Counted from the stretch's first letter, positions 1 to 6,701 are shown. The stretch is DNA of 6,701 nt from Alphaproteobacteria bacterium (GCA_002749135.1 NVVY01000027.1:1-6701); one strand, 5' to 3'. Numbers and translations are program-made. The notes: a model not told the origin generated them from the sequence alone.

Positions 1-56
1 AGGGGCCTTGGCAAACATCAATTTGAAAACAGTTTAAAATCAGGCCGTAGAAATAA

Positions 57-647
57 ATGCGTCCGGTTAATTATTTGCTATTGCGAATCGAGTCTATTAC
101 TTTTGATGACGGGTACCTGGATAATTATCTAAATGCAGTCCCGGTATTATTAAAATATGGAGCCTCTGCGACATTCTTTGTTTCCACGGATAAGGTCACC
201 AATAATACGGCTTTTGATCATGATTTGGAGAAGTTGGGAATGGGTTTGAACAATATGAACTGGAATCAAGTGAGGCAAATGCAAGAGTGGGGTTTTGATA
301 TTGGCAGCCATACCGTGTCACATCCCCGCCTTTCAACATTGGATACTGCATCATTAAAAAAAGAATTGGAAAATTCGAAATTAACCATTACGAAAAAGCT
401 TGGGATAAAGGACGTAATGTTTGCCTATACTCACGGCGGAAAGAAAGACTTTACAATAGAAGCCAGACAAATTGCTGAAAAAACAGGATATGCGTGTATT
501 TGTTCTGCTTACGGCGGGGTTAATAATGTTCCGGTAAATATATGGAATATCAAACGGTTTGGTGTGAATTATGCGATGAAGATTCCGGCTGTAGTTGCCA
601 GAATAGAGGGCTGGGGTAATGATGAGGATCATCCTGACTGGGCTTGA
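57..647 (+). CDS. Polysaccharide deacetylase (NodB-like) domain protein, N-terminus missing or frameshifted
   Basis: This 196-residue reading frame is a carbohydrate esterase family 4 / NodB homology domain, a metal-dependent fold that removes acetyl groups from N-acetylated sugars in surface polysaccharides. Visible motifs are TFDDG at residues 15-19 (D17 would be the catalytic base, D18 a metal ligand), SHTVSHP at 84-90 (H85 and H89, the other metal ligands) and FAYTHGG at 122-128, matching the usual FAYPxG motif but with Thr in place of Pro. The ATG directly follows an in-frame TAA (54-56), has no Shine-Dalgarno sequence, and leaves only 14 residues before the first motif, where relatives normally carry several tens more. 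Frame 1 is open from base 1 to about 129 and reads FENSLKSGRR just upstream, which resembles the segment preceding TFDDG in relatives. I therefore infer a frameshift, real or from sequencing, rather than a true start here. No signal peptide is visible. The gene is AT-rich and unrelated in function to the downstream operon. The domain is secure; the exact substrate is not known. Confidence 0.82.
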   Translation: MRPVNYLLLRIESITFDDGYLDNYLNAVPVLLKYGASATFFVSTDKVTNNTAFDHDLEKLGMGLNNMNWNQVRQMQEWGFDIGSHTVSHPRLSTLDTASLKKELENSKLTITKKLGIKDVMFAYTHGGKKDFTIEARQIAEKTGYACICSAYGGVNNVPVNIWNIKRFGVNYAMKIPAVVARIEGWGNDEDHPDWA

Positions 648-717
648 TTTTCATAAGCGTTTCTTTCTGTCATTTTTATTCAGCATGCTATCTGTTTATT
701 ATTAAAGCATTCAATCC

Positions 718-746
718 TTGACGGGCGCGGGTAGGGACAGTAATTT
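718..746 (+). promoter_or_regulatory. Candidate sigma70-type promoter for the glyQ operon
   Basis: TTGACG (718-723) matches the -35 consensus at five of six positions. It is followed by a 17-base spacer and TAATTT (741-746), which matches the -10 consensus at three positions, including the key first T, second A and last T. Transcription would start near base 753, giving a leader of about 38 bases before glyQ. It is the best promoter candidate in the 143-base spacer between the deacetylase and glyQ, and no strong terminator separates the two genes. This is a motif match only, with no experimental support. Confidence 0.5.
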
Positions 747-783
747 CCAGCCAAAGTAGCCCGTTTGCTTAACAGAAAAGAAC

Positions 784-787
784 AGGA
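784..787 (+). promoter_or_regulatory. Ribosome binding site candidate for glyQ
   Basis: AGGA lies 3 bases before the ATG at 791. This spacing is shorter than usual, but it is the only purine-rich Shine-Dalgarno match near the start. The start is also supported because homology to GlyQ begins within about 10 residues of it ([12 protein letters not shown]). Confidence 0.45.
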
Positions 788-790
788 TTT

Positions 791-1672
791 ATGGACAGCT
801 CGCCCCGGAATGAAAGTGCCTTTCAGTCATTGATTCTGAAATTGCAGGACTATTGGGCAAAGCAGGGCTGTGTGATCCTGCAACCTTACGACCTTGAGAT
901 GGGGGCCGGAACTTTTCAGGCGGCAACCGTGCTCCGCGCCCTTGGCCCCAAACCGTGGAAGGCGGCTTACGTGCAACCCTGCCGCAGGCCAACCGATGGC
1001 CGTTACGGCGAAAACCCCAACCGCCTGCAACAATATTACCAGTTTCAGACCGTCCTCAAACCCTCGCCCGATAATATTCAGGAGCTATATTTAAAAAGCC
1101 TTGAGGTGCTGGGCATCAACGCTATGGAGCATGACATCCGCTTTGTGGAGGATGACTGGGAAAGCCCGACGCTGGGCGCGTGGGGCCTTGGCTGGGAGGT
1201 CTGGTGCGACGGCATGGAGGTCAGCCAGTTCACTTACTTTCAACAGGTGGGTGGCTTTGACTGCAAACCGGTGATGGGCGAGCTGACCTATGGCCTTGAA
1301 CGGCTGGCCATGTATATTCAGGGGGTGGATAATGTCTATGATCTGGATTGGAACGGAGAAGGCGTGACTTATGGCGACGTGTTCCTGCAGAATGAGAAAG
1401 AATTTTCCGCCTACAACTTTGAGCTGGCCAATGTGGATCGTCTGTTTCAGCATTTCAAGGATGCGGAGGACGAATGTGAGGATATTCTGGAACAAGGCAA
1501 TTACCCGCTTCCGGCTTACGATCAATGTATCAAGGCGTCCCATATTTTTAACCTGCTGGATGCGCGTGGCGTGATCAGTGTTACCGAACGGGCGGCCTAT
1601 ATCGGACGGGTTCGGGCATTGACCAAAAAATGTTGCACAGCCTATCTGAAATCTATTGGGGAGATGCTGTAA
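791..1672 (+). CDS. glyQ: Glycyl-tRNA synthetase, alpha subunit
   Basis: This is the catalytic subunit of the bacterial alpha2beta2 glycyl-tRNA synthetase, a cytoplasmic class II enzyme that activates glycine with ATP and loads it onto tRNA-Gly, releasing AMP and PPi. At 293 residues it is close to the E. coli protein (303), with near full-length similarity from [12 protein letters not shown] (residues 11-22). The motif 2 region [14 protein letters not shown] is at 65-78, the core [24 protein letters not shown] at 115-138, and the class II motif 3 GLER at 168-171. The C-terminal helical part contains [12 protein letters not shown] (240-251) and [14 protein letters not shown] (254-267), as in alphaproteobacterial GlyQ from memory. 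One oddity is TFQAAT at 41-46: relatives I remember have HP where this protein has QA. The tail is short and ends in SIGEML. The stop codon overlaps the glyS start by one base, so the two subunits are probably translated in a coupled manner and in matched amounts. Identification is very secure. Confidence 0.97.
   Translation: MDSSPRNESAFQSLILKLQDYWAKQGCVILQPYDLEMGAGTFQAATVLRALGPKPWKAAYVQPCRRPTDGRYGENPNRLQQYYQFQTVLKPSPDNIQELYLKSLEVLGINAMEHDIRFVEDDWESPTLGAWGLGWEVWCDGMEVSQFTYFQQVGGFDCKPVMGELTYGLERLAMYIQGVDNVYDLDWNGEGVTYGDVFLQNEKEFSAYNFELANVDRLFQHFKDAEDECEDILEQGNYPLPAYDQCIKASHIFNLLDARGVISVTERAAYIGRVRALTKKCCTAYLKSIGEML
1658..1664 (+). promoter_or_regulatory. Ribosome binding site deciding the glyS start
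   Basis: GGGGAGA sits inside the 3' end of glyQ and 7 bases before the ATG at 1672. It is a strong, well-spaced Shine-Dalgarno sequence. It favours this ATG over the in-frame ATG at 1630, which would add 14 residues with no resemblance to GlyS. Confidence 0.75.
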
Positions 1673-3915
1673 TGGCCTCAAGTAACGAAGTGATAGGCCG
1701 AAATAACAAGGCAGAATTCTTACTAGAGATTTTCTCCGAAGAAATCCCCGCCCGGATGCAGGCGAAAGCGGCAAACGACCTGAAATCTATTTTTACAAAT
1801 GCGTTAACAAAAGGCGGGGTTAAATTTAAAGAAGCCGACTGTTATGTGACTGCACGTCGGTTGGTTCTCCATATTCAAGGACTGGATTCTAAAACACCAG
1901 ATATTAAGAAGGAGCGCAGAGGGCCGAGAGCCGACGCTCCGGAAAAGGCCATCGAGGGTTTTTTGCGCGGGGCCGGTGTTACCCGCGACCAGGTGGAAAT
2001 TCGGGAAGAGAAAAAAGGTGCTTTCCTCCATGTCGTTATTGAGCAAGAGGGTATATCCACAAAAAAAGCATTAGAAGATATATTTAAATCTAATCTTGGT
2101 ATATTCCCTTGGCCGAAATCAATGCGTTGGGGGGATAATTCTATAAGATGGGTTAGACCATTACATAGTGTTTTGGCAATTTTTGATGGTCAAAAGCTGA
2201 ATTTAAGCTTTTTGGGAACTGAAGATAATCTGGTTATTCCAGACGGCAACCAAACGCGGGGCCACCGTTTTCTCGCCCCGGAAGCTTTTGAGGTCTCTTC
2301 TTTTGCTGATTACAAAGCTAAATTGGCGGCGGCCTTCGTTATTCTTGACCCGGCAGAGCGGAAAGATTTGATCCATAGGTCGGCCAAGAAGTTGGCGCAG
2401 GAGGCCGGGTTAAACTTGCTTGAAGATGAGGGGCTTTTGGATGAGGTCGTTGGGCTGGCGGAATATCCGGTGGTGCTGATGGGCGAATTTGATGCCGCCT
2501 TCCTCGACGTGCCGCAGGAGGCCCTGACCAGTGCCATGAAGAAACACCAGAAATATTTTTCTCTGGTGGACGGGCAAGGCAAGCTGGCCAATAAATTTAT
2601 TTTCGTTTCCAACATGAAAACCAATGACCAAGGCGCCAAAATCATCGACGGCAACGAACGGGTATTGCGGGCGCGCTTGGCCGACACAAAATTCTTCTGG
2701 GATCAGGATTTGAAGGTCACGCTAGAGGGTCGCCTGCCAGCATTGGATGATATTGTGTTCCATGCGAAACTTGGAACCGTGGGGGAACGGGTTAAACGTC
2801 TTGTTGAATTGTCCGGCTATATAGCTGAACAGATCGGCGCTGACGTGGAACAGGCCAAACGGGCGGCTCTGCTGTGCAAAGCTGACTTGGTGTCCGGCAT
2901 GGTCGGGGAATTTGCCGACCTGCAAGGGCTGATGGGCAAATATTATGCTGAAAAGCAGGGCGAACCTGCGGCGGTTGCCAATGGTATAGCTGAACATTAT
3001 TCGCCCAAAGGGCCTAGTGATATATGTCCATCCGACCCGGTGAGCGTCGCCGTGGCGTTGGCAGAAAAGCTCGACAGTCTGGTTGGTTTTTTCGGTCTTG
3101 ATGAGAAACCTACGGGATCAAAAGATCCGTTTGCTTTACGTAGAGCGGCATTGGGTGTGGTCCGCTTGATTATTGAGAATAAATTAAGATTTAGGCTAAG
3201 AGAAGCACTGGAAAATACTTTTTGGATACTTGCATATGGATATACCCTTGCTGCCGCAGAAAAATATGAAGATGAGCATCCTGATACAAGCCCAAGGAGG
3301 ACTATCCGCGCACTTAGAGAAAAGGCCATTGATAGAATTGCTGACTTTCCTAAAATACAGATGATTCAATTGTTCGTCACATTGTCTGATTTCTTTGACG
3401 ACCGGTTTCGAATACATATGAAAGGTCAAGGGGTTAGGCATGATTTAATTACTGCAACTTCGGGATTGAAATGGAATTATGATGTTCCAGATGATCAAGA
3501 AGCTGAAGGCGAGGATGATTTGGTTCGGCTTTTGGCGCGGGTGGATGCGTTGCAGAACTTCTTGTCTACGGACGAAGGGGGTAATCTTTTGGCGGGTTAC
3601 AAGCGCGCCGCAAATATTCTGAAAAAAGAAACAGAAATATCCGGCGAACCAACTGCCGGAACGTTAGCAGAGGAAAAAAATCTGTTTGAACGGTTGAGCA
3701 AAGTTTCCGCTGCCGCAGATAAAGCTATTGCAGATGAAAAATTCGAGGAGGCCATGGTGCATCTAGCCACACTCCGGCCCGCCATTGATGCCTTTTTCGA
3801 TAAAGTCACCGTCAATAGCGATGATAAGGCAGAGCGCTTGAACCGCTTGCGGCTCCTTGCGCGGATTCGCGATACCATGAACCGGGTTGCGGATTTCTCC
3901 AAAATAGAAGGTTAA
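1672..3915 (+). CDS. glyS: Glycyl-tRNA synthetase, beta subunit
   Basis: This is the tRNA-binding partner of GlyQ in the alpha2beta2 synthetase. The ATG at 1672 is preferred because of the strong ribosome binding site and the TAATG overlap with the glyQ stop, and similarity to GlyS starts soon after (EFLLEIFSEEIPARM, residues 15-29). That gives 747 residues against 689 in E. coli. Recognisable blocks include CYVTARRLVLHI (57-68), MRWGDNSIRWVRPLHSV (151-167), TRGHRF (195-200), ALTSAMKKHQKYF (284-296), FIFVSNM (309-315), GNERVLRARLADTKFFW (327-343), the KLGTVGERVKR region (366-376), DPFALRRAALGVVRLI (485-500) and the C-terminal anticodon-binding-type helices (EDDLVRLLARVDAL 614-627; NLLAGYKRAANIL 638-650; AFFDKVTV 707-714). 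The added length lies mainly at about residues 514-570 and 597-612, the first falling in an AT-rich stretch. The reading frame is intact throughout, so the protein is probably functional. ppdK begins 6 bases after the stop, which suggests co-transcription. Confidence 0.96.
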   Translation: MASSNEVIGRNNKAEFLLEIFSEEIPARMQAKAANDLKSIFTNALTKGGVKFKEADCYVTARRLVLHIQGLDSKTPDIKKERRGPRADAPEKAIEGFLRGAGVTRDQVEIREEKKGAFLHVVIEQEGISTKKALEDIFKSNLGIFPWPKSMRWGDNSIRWVRPLHSVLAIFDGQKLNLSFLGTEDNLVIPDGNQTRGHRFLAPEAFEVSSFADYKAKLAAAFVILDPAERKDLIHRSAKKLAQEAGLNLLEDEGLLDEVVGLAEYPVVLMGEFDAAFLDVPQEALTSAMKKHQKYFSLVDGQGKLANKFIFVSNMKTNDQGAKIIDGNERVLRARLADTKFFWDQDLKVTLEGRLPALDDIVFHAKLGTVGERVKRLVELSGYIAEQIGADVEQAKRAALLCKADLVSGMVGEFADLQGLMGKYYAEKQGEPAAVANGIAEHYSPKGPSDICPSDPVSVAVALAEKLDSLVGFFGLDEKPTGSKDPFALRRAALGVVRLIIENKLRFRLREALENTFWILAYGYTLAAAEKYEDEHPDTSPRRTIRALREKAIDRIADFPKIQMIQLFVTLSDFFDDRFRIHMKGQGVRHDLITATSGLKWNYDVPDDQEAEGEDDLVRLLARVDALQNFLSTDEGGNLLAGYKRAANILKKETEISGEPTAGTLAEEKNLFERLSKVSAAADKAIADEKFEEAMVHLATLRPAIDAFFDKVTVNSDDKAERLNRLRLLARIRDTMNRVADFSKIEG
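3907..3911 (+). promoter_or_regulatory. Ribosome binding site candidate for ppdK
   Basis: GAAGG at the extreme 3' end of glyS is 10 bases before the ATG at 3922. The spacing is slightly long but acceptable. Its position within glyS fits translation from a shared transcript. Confidence 0.5.
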
Positions 3916-3921
3916 AATATC

Positions 3922-6582
3922 ATGACGAACTGGGTTTACACATTTGGCGATGGCAAGGCAGAGGGCGATGCGGCCATGAAAGACCTTCTTGGGGGCAAGG
4001 GGGCGAATTTGGCGGAAATGTCAAATATCGGCCTGCCGGTGCCGCCGGGGTTCACCATCACCACCGAGGTCTGCACCTATTATTACGACCATGAAAATAC
4101 CTATCCCGCCGATCTGGAGGCACAGGTTAAAACCGCCTTGGCGCAGGTTGAAAAGACCGTAGGGGCCACATTCGGCGATGGGGACAACCCGCTTCTGGTA
4201 TCGGTGCGGTCCGGCGCGCGGGTATCCATGCCCGGCATGATGGACACGGTGCTGAACCTTGGGCTTAATGATGTGACGGTTGAGGGGCTGGCCAAACAAA
4301 GCGGGGACGCGCGGTTTGCCTACGACAGCTATCGCCGCTTCATTCAGATGTATTCCGATGTGGTCCTTGGCGTTGATCATTATAATTTTGAGGAATTGCT
4401 GGAAATCCTCAAAGAAGAAAACGGCTATATTATGGACACGGAATTGTCCGCCGATGACTGGAAGGAACTGGCGCAGGCCTTCAAGGAAAAGGCCGGGCAA
4501 GAATTGGGCCGCCCCTTCCCGCAGGATGTCCATGAACAGCTTTGGGGCGCCATTGACGCGGTCTTTGGCTCATGGATGATTGACCGGGCGAAAACCTATC
4601 GCCGGATTAACGGCATCCCGTCTGAATGGGGCACGGCGGTTAATGTACAGAGCATGGTGTTCGGCAATATGGGCGAGACCAGTGCCACGGGCGTGACCTT
4701 CACCCGCGATCCGTCCACGGGCGAGAATGCCTATTACGGTGAATATCTGATCAATGCCCAGGGCGAGGATGTGGTGGCGGGTATTCGTACGCCGCAGAAC
4801 CTGACCAAAATCTCCCGCAAGAAATCAGGTTCCGACCTGCCATCCATGGAGGAATCCATGCCCGATGTCTACGGCGAACTGGCCGATGTTTTTGTCAAGC
4901 TGGAAGCCCATTACCGGGATATGCAGGATATTGAATTCACCGTCCAGAAGGGCAAGCTGTGGATATTACAGACAAGGTCCGGCAAACGTACCGCCAAGGC
5001 GGCCCTGAAAATCGCCGTGGATATGGCCGAGGACGGGATCATCACCCACGAGGAAGCCATCTTAAGGGTCGAACCGGCGGCTTTGGATCAATTGTTGCAT
5101 CCGACCCTTGACCCGGATGCGGTGCGGGATGTGCTGACCATTGGCCTGCCCGCGTCCCCCGGCGCGGCCAGTGGCATTGTGGTCTTTACCGCCGATGAGG
5201 CCGAGGAGCTGGCGAAATCGGGGCAGAAGATCATTCTGGTGCGTCAGGAAACCAGTCCGGAAGATATTCACGGCATGCATGCGGCAACGGGGATCCTCAC
5301 CAGTCGCGGCGGCATGACGTCACATGCGGCGGTGGTGGCGCGTGGTATGGGCCGTCCTTGCGTATCCGGCGCGGGGGCTCTGCGTATTGATATGGACAAG
5401 AAAATAATCTCGGTTCTGGGCCGGACCATTCAAAATCATGAAGTGCTGACCATTGATGGCAGTACGGGCGAGGTCATGGCCGGGGAAGTGGCCACCATTC
5501 AGCCGGAACTGAGCGGCGATTTTGGCAAGCTTATGGGCTGGGCCGACGGGGTACGGCGGCTGAAGGTGCGCGCCAATGCGGAAACACCGCTGGACGCGCG
5601 CACGGCCCGTGAGTTCGGGGCCGAGGGCATTGGCCTGTGCCGCACGGAACATATGTTTTTCGATGCGGATCGTATCGTCAATGTGCGTCAGATGATCCTG
5701 GCCGAGGATCGGGCCGGACGTATGGACGCGCTGGCCAAATTATTGCCGGTGCAGAAACAGGATTTTATCGACCTGTTCACCATCATGCGGGGTTTGCCGG
5801 TGACGGTGCGTCTTCTGGACCCGCCGCTCCATGAATTTCTGCCCCAGCAACAGGAAGATTTCGCCGCCGTGGCCGAGGCCATGGGCAGCAGCATTGAACA
5901 GTTGAAATTCCGCGCCGATGCCCTGCATGAAACCAACCCCATGCTGGGTCACCGGGGGTGCCGCCTTGGTATTTCCTATCCGGAAATATACGAGATGCAG
6001 GCCCGCGCCATCATCGAAGCCGCGCTGGAGGTCTCCAAAGGCGGCGGCGCGCCGATCGTGCCGGAAATCATGATTCCGCTGGTGGGCAGCCGCAAGGAGC
6101 TTGAAATCCTAAAAGTAAAGGTCTCCGCCGTGGCCGATGAGATTATCAATGCGTCAGGACAGAGCCTTGATTATATGATTGGCACCATGATCGAACTACC
6201 GCGCGCGGCTTTGCAGGCCGGGGAGATTGCCAAAGAAGCCGAGTTCTTCAGCTTTGGCACCAATGACCTGACCCAGACAACATACGGCATCAGCCGCGAT
6301 GACAGTGCCAATTTTCTGGATGATTATGTTGATGCAGGTATTTTCGAGCAGGATCCCTTTGTCACCCTTGACAGAGAAGGCGTCGGCGAGCTTGTGAAAA
6401 TTGCGGTTGAGCGCGGGCGGGCCACCCGGCCAGAGATCAAGCTGGGCATTTGCGGCGAACATGGCGGTGATCCGGCGTCCGTTGAATTCTGTCACGGCAT
6501 TGGGCTGGATTATGTCTCCTGTTCCCCTTACCGGGTGCCAATCGCCCGCCTTGCGGCGGCGCAGGCAAAGCTGAAAGAGTAG
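3922..6582 (+). CDS. ppdK: Pyruvate, phosphate dikinase
   Basis: This cytoplasmic enzyme interconverts pyruvate + ATP + Pi and PEP + AMP + PPi through a phosphohistidine. At 886 residues it has the full three-domain layout. The N-terminal ATP-grasp nucleotide-binding domain (about 1-350) carries GGKGANLAEM (24-33), SVRSGARVSMPGMMDTVLNL (94-113) and IEFTVQKGKLWILQTRSGKRT (337-357; E338, Q350 and R352 are likely ATP contacts). The central swivelling domain has GGMTSHAAVVARGMG (463-477) with catalytic H468 (codon at 5323). The C-terminal PEP/pyruvate TIM barrel (about 540-886) has R574, R630, E758, N781, D782 and C844 (GICGEHGGDP). By my recollection of Clostridium symbiosum numbering, these match H455, R561, R617, E745, N768, D769 and C831 with a constant shift of 13, so no catalytic residue is missing. 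T466, two residues before the histidine, is the site a PPDK regulatory protein would modify; no such gene is in this window. The gene sits 6 bases after glyS and 3 before an OsmC-like gene, and it is GC-rich compared with the start of the window. PEP synthase and enzyme I of the PTS share the phosphohistidine and barrel, but the N-terminus and length fit PPDK. Confidence 0.97.
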   Translation: MTNWVYTFGDGKAEGDAAMKDLLGGKGANLAEMSNIGLPVPPGFTITTEVCTYYYDHENTYPADLEAQVKTALAQVEKTVGATFGDGDNPLLVSVRSGARVSMPGMMDTVLNLGLNDVTVEGLAKQSGDARFAYDSYRRFIQMYSDVVLGVDHYNFEELLEILKEENGYIMDTELSADDWKELAQAFKEKAGQELGRPFPQDVHEQLWGAIDAVFGSWMIDRAKTYRRINGIPSEWGTAVNVQSMVFGNMGETSATGVTFTRDPSTGENAYYGEYLINAQGEDVVAGIRTPQNLTKISRKKSGSDLPSMEESMPDVYGELADVFVKLEAHYRDMQDIEFTVQKGKLWILQTRSGKRTAKAALKIAVDMAEDGIITHEEAILRVEPAALDQLLHPTLDPDAVRDVLTIGLPASPGAASGIVVFTADEAEELAKSGQKIILVRQETSPEDIHGMHAATGILTSRGGMTSHAAVVARGMGRPCVSGAGALRIDMDKKIISVLGRTIQNHEVLTIDGSTGEVMAGEVATIQPELSGDFGKLMGWADGVRRLKVRANAETPLDARTAREFGAEGIGLCRTEHMFFDADRIVNVRQMILAEDRAGRMDALAKLLPVQKQDFIDLFTIMRGLPVTVRLLDPPLHEFLPQQQEDFAAVAEAMGSSIEQLKFRADALHETNPMLGHRGCRLGISYPEIYEMQARAIIEAALEVSKGGGAPIVPEIMIPLVGSRKELEILKVKVSAVADEIINASGQSLDYMIGTMIELPRAALQAGEIAKEAEFFSFGTNDLTQTTYGISRDDSANFLDDYVDAGIFEQDPFVTLDREGVGELVKIAVERGRATRPEIKLGICGEHGGDPASVEFCHGIGLDYVSCSPYRVPIARLAAAQAKLKE

Positions 6583-6585
6583 TTT

Positions 6586-6701
6586 ATGGAACGTAAAGTC
6601 ACGGTAAAATGGGCCGGAAAGCTCACCTTCATTGGCGAGGCCTCGTCAGGCAATATTGTCACTATGGACGGGGGGGAGGCCAGCGGCGGCCTTGGCCTTG
6701 G
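6586..6701 (+). CDS. OsmC/YhfA-like family protein, 5' part only
   Basis: The ATG lies 3 bases after the ppdK stop, and the frame stays open for 38 complete codons to the window edge. The protein begins MERKVTVKWAGKLTFIGEAS and continues with SGNIVTMDGGEASGG. This pattern (a V-K-W strand, then a F-x-G-E turn, S-G, and a MDG turn) resembles the N-terminal beta strands of OsmC/YhfA-type proteins; E. coli YhfA starts similarly with VKWVEGLTFLGES and then LMDG, from memory. OsmC relatives with paired cysteines reduce organic peroxides, but those cysteines would lie beyond this window, so a peroxidase role cannot be claimed. A weak purine stretch, AAAGAG (6574-6579), at the end of ppdK could serve as the ribosome binding site. 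The spacing suggests it belongs to the same operon. The family call rests on only 38 residues. Confidence 0.75.
   Translation, partial: MERKVTVKWAGKLTFIGEASSGNIVTMDGGEASGGLGL

Noticed and set aside
648..700. Possible terminator after the deacetylase.
   Set aside because: There is a T-rich stretch but no stable GC-rich stem before it; the only palindrome is the short AGCATGCT.
721..764. Perfect 6-base inverted repeat, ACGGGC (721-726) and GCCCGT (759-764), around the putative -10 region.
   Set aside because: The loop is 32 bases, the arms are short, and the left arm lies upstream of the predicted transcription start, so it would not form an RNA leader hairpin. Chance is a sufficient explanation.
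753..790. T-box or other tRNA-sensing leader before glyQ.
   Set aside because: The predicted leader is only about 38 bases, far too short for a T-box or glycine riboswitch, and no specifier or antiterminator elements are seen.
1630..1671. Alternative upstream start for glyS at 1630.
   Set aside because: It would add 14 residues without similarity to GlyS, lacks a good ribosome binding site and overlaps glyQ by 43 bases, whereas 1672 has a strong site.
1091..1774. 227-codon open frame on the minus strand across glyQ.
   Set aside because: It is antisense to a highly conserved gene, has no recognisable domain and crosses the glyQ/glyS junction; it is a shadow of the coding strand.
4021..4533. 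170-codon open frame on the minus strand within ppdK.
   Set aside because: It is a shadow frame in a GC-rich gene with intact sense-strand homology throughout.

Overview
The window looks like a piece of a chromosome from an alphaproteobacterium. The evidence is the separate-subunit (alpha2beta2 type) glycyl-tRNA synthetase, whose two proteins resemble alphaproteobacterial versions from memory (for example [12 protein letters not shown] in GlyQ and NLLAGYKRAANIL in GlyS). The PpdK N-terminus (WVYTFGDG) also fits, as does glyQ-glyS-ppdK gene order. I cannot name a genus. All genes lie on the + strand.

Layout: (1) Bases 1-647 hold the 3' part of a low-GC polysaccharide deacetylase (NodB-like) gene. 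Its N-terminal region is missing from the readable frame, probably through a frameshift near bases 57-100, so the gene may be decayed or the sequence may contain an indel. (2) Bases 648-790 are a short spacer with a good candidate sigma70-type promoter. (3) Bases 791-6582 hold a tightly packed gene set: glyQ (glycyl-tRNA synthetase alpha), glyS (beta, overlapping glyQ by one base in TAATG) and ppdK (pyruvate phosphate dikinase, 6 bases further on). (4) From base 6586, only 3 bases after ppdK, an OsmC/YhfA-like gene starts and runs off the right edge.

How the genes fit together: GlyQ and GlyS form the enzyme that charges tRNA-Gly and releases AMP and pyrophosphate. PPDK interconverts pyruvate + ATP + Pi with PEP + AMP + PPi, so in the pyruvate-forming direction it would consume those two by-products. 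That metabolic link is an inference from gene order and known chemistry. The operon itself is well supported by spacing.

Base composition is uneven. The deacetylase counts at about 32-40% GC in the lines I counted, while ppdK reaches about 67-72%. glyS is internally mosaic, with two AT-rich blocks (about 35-38% GC), one of which coincides with an extra segment compared with E. coli GlyS. I found no RNA genes, CRISPR arrays, insertion sequences or convincing terminators, and no clear undescribed system: this is mostly core metabolism with a few local oddities.
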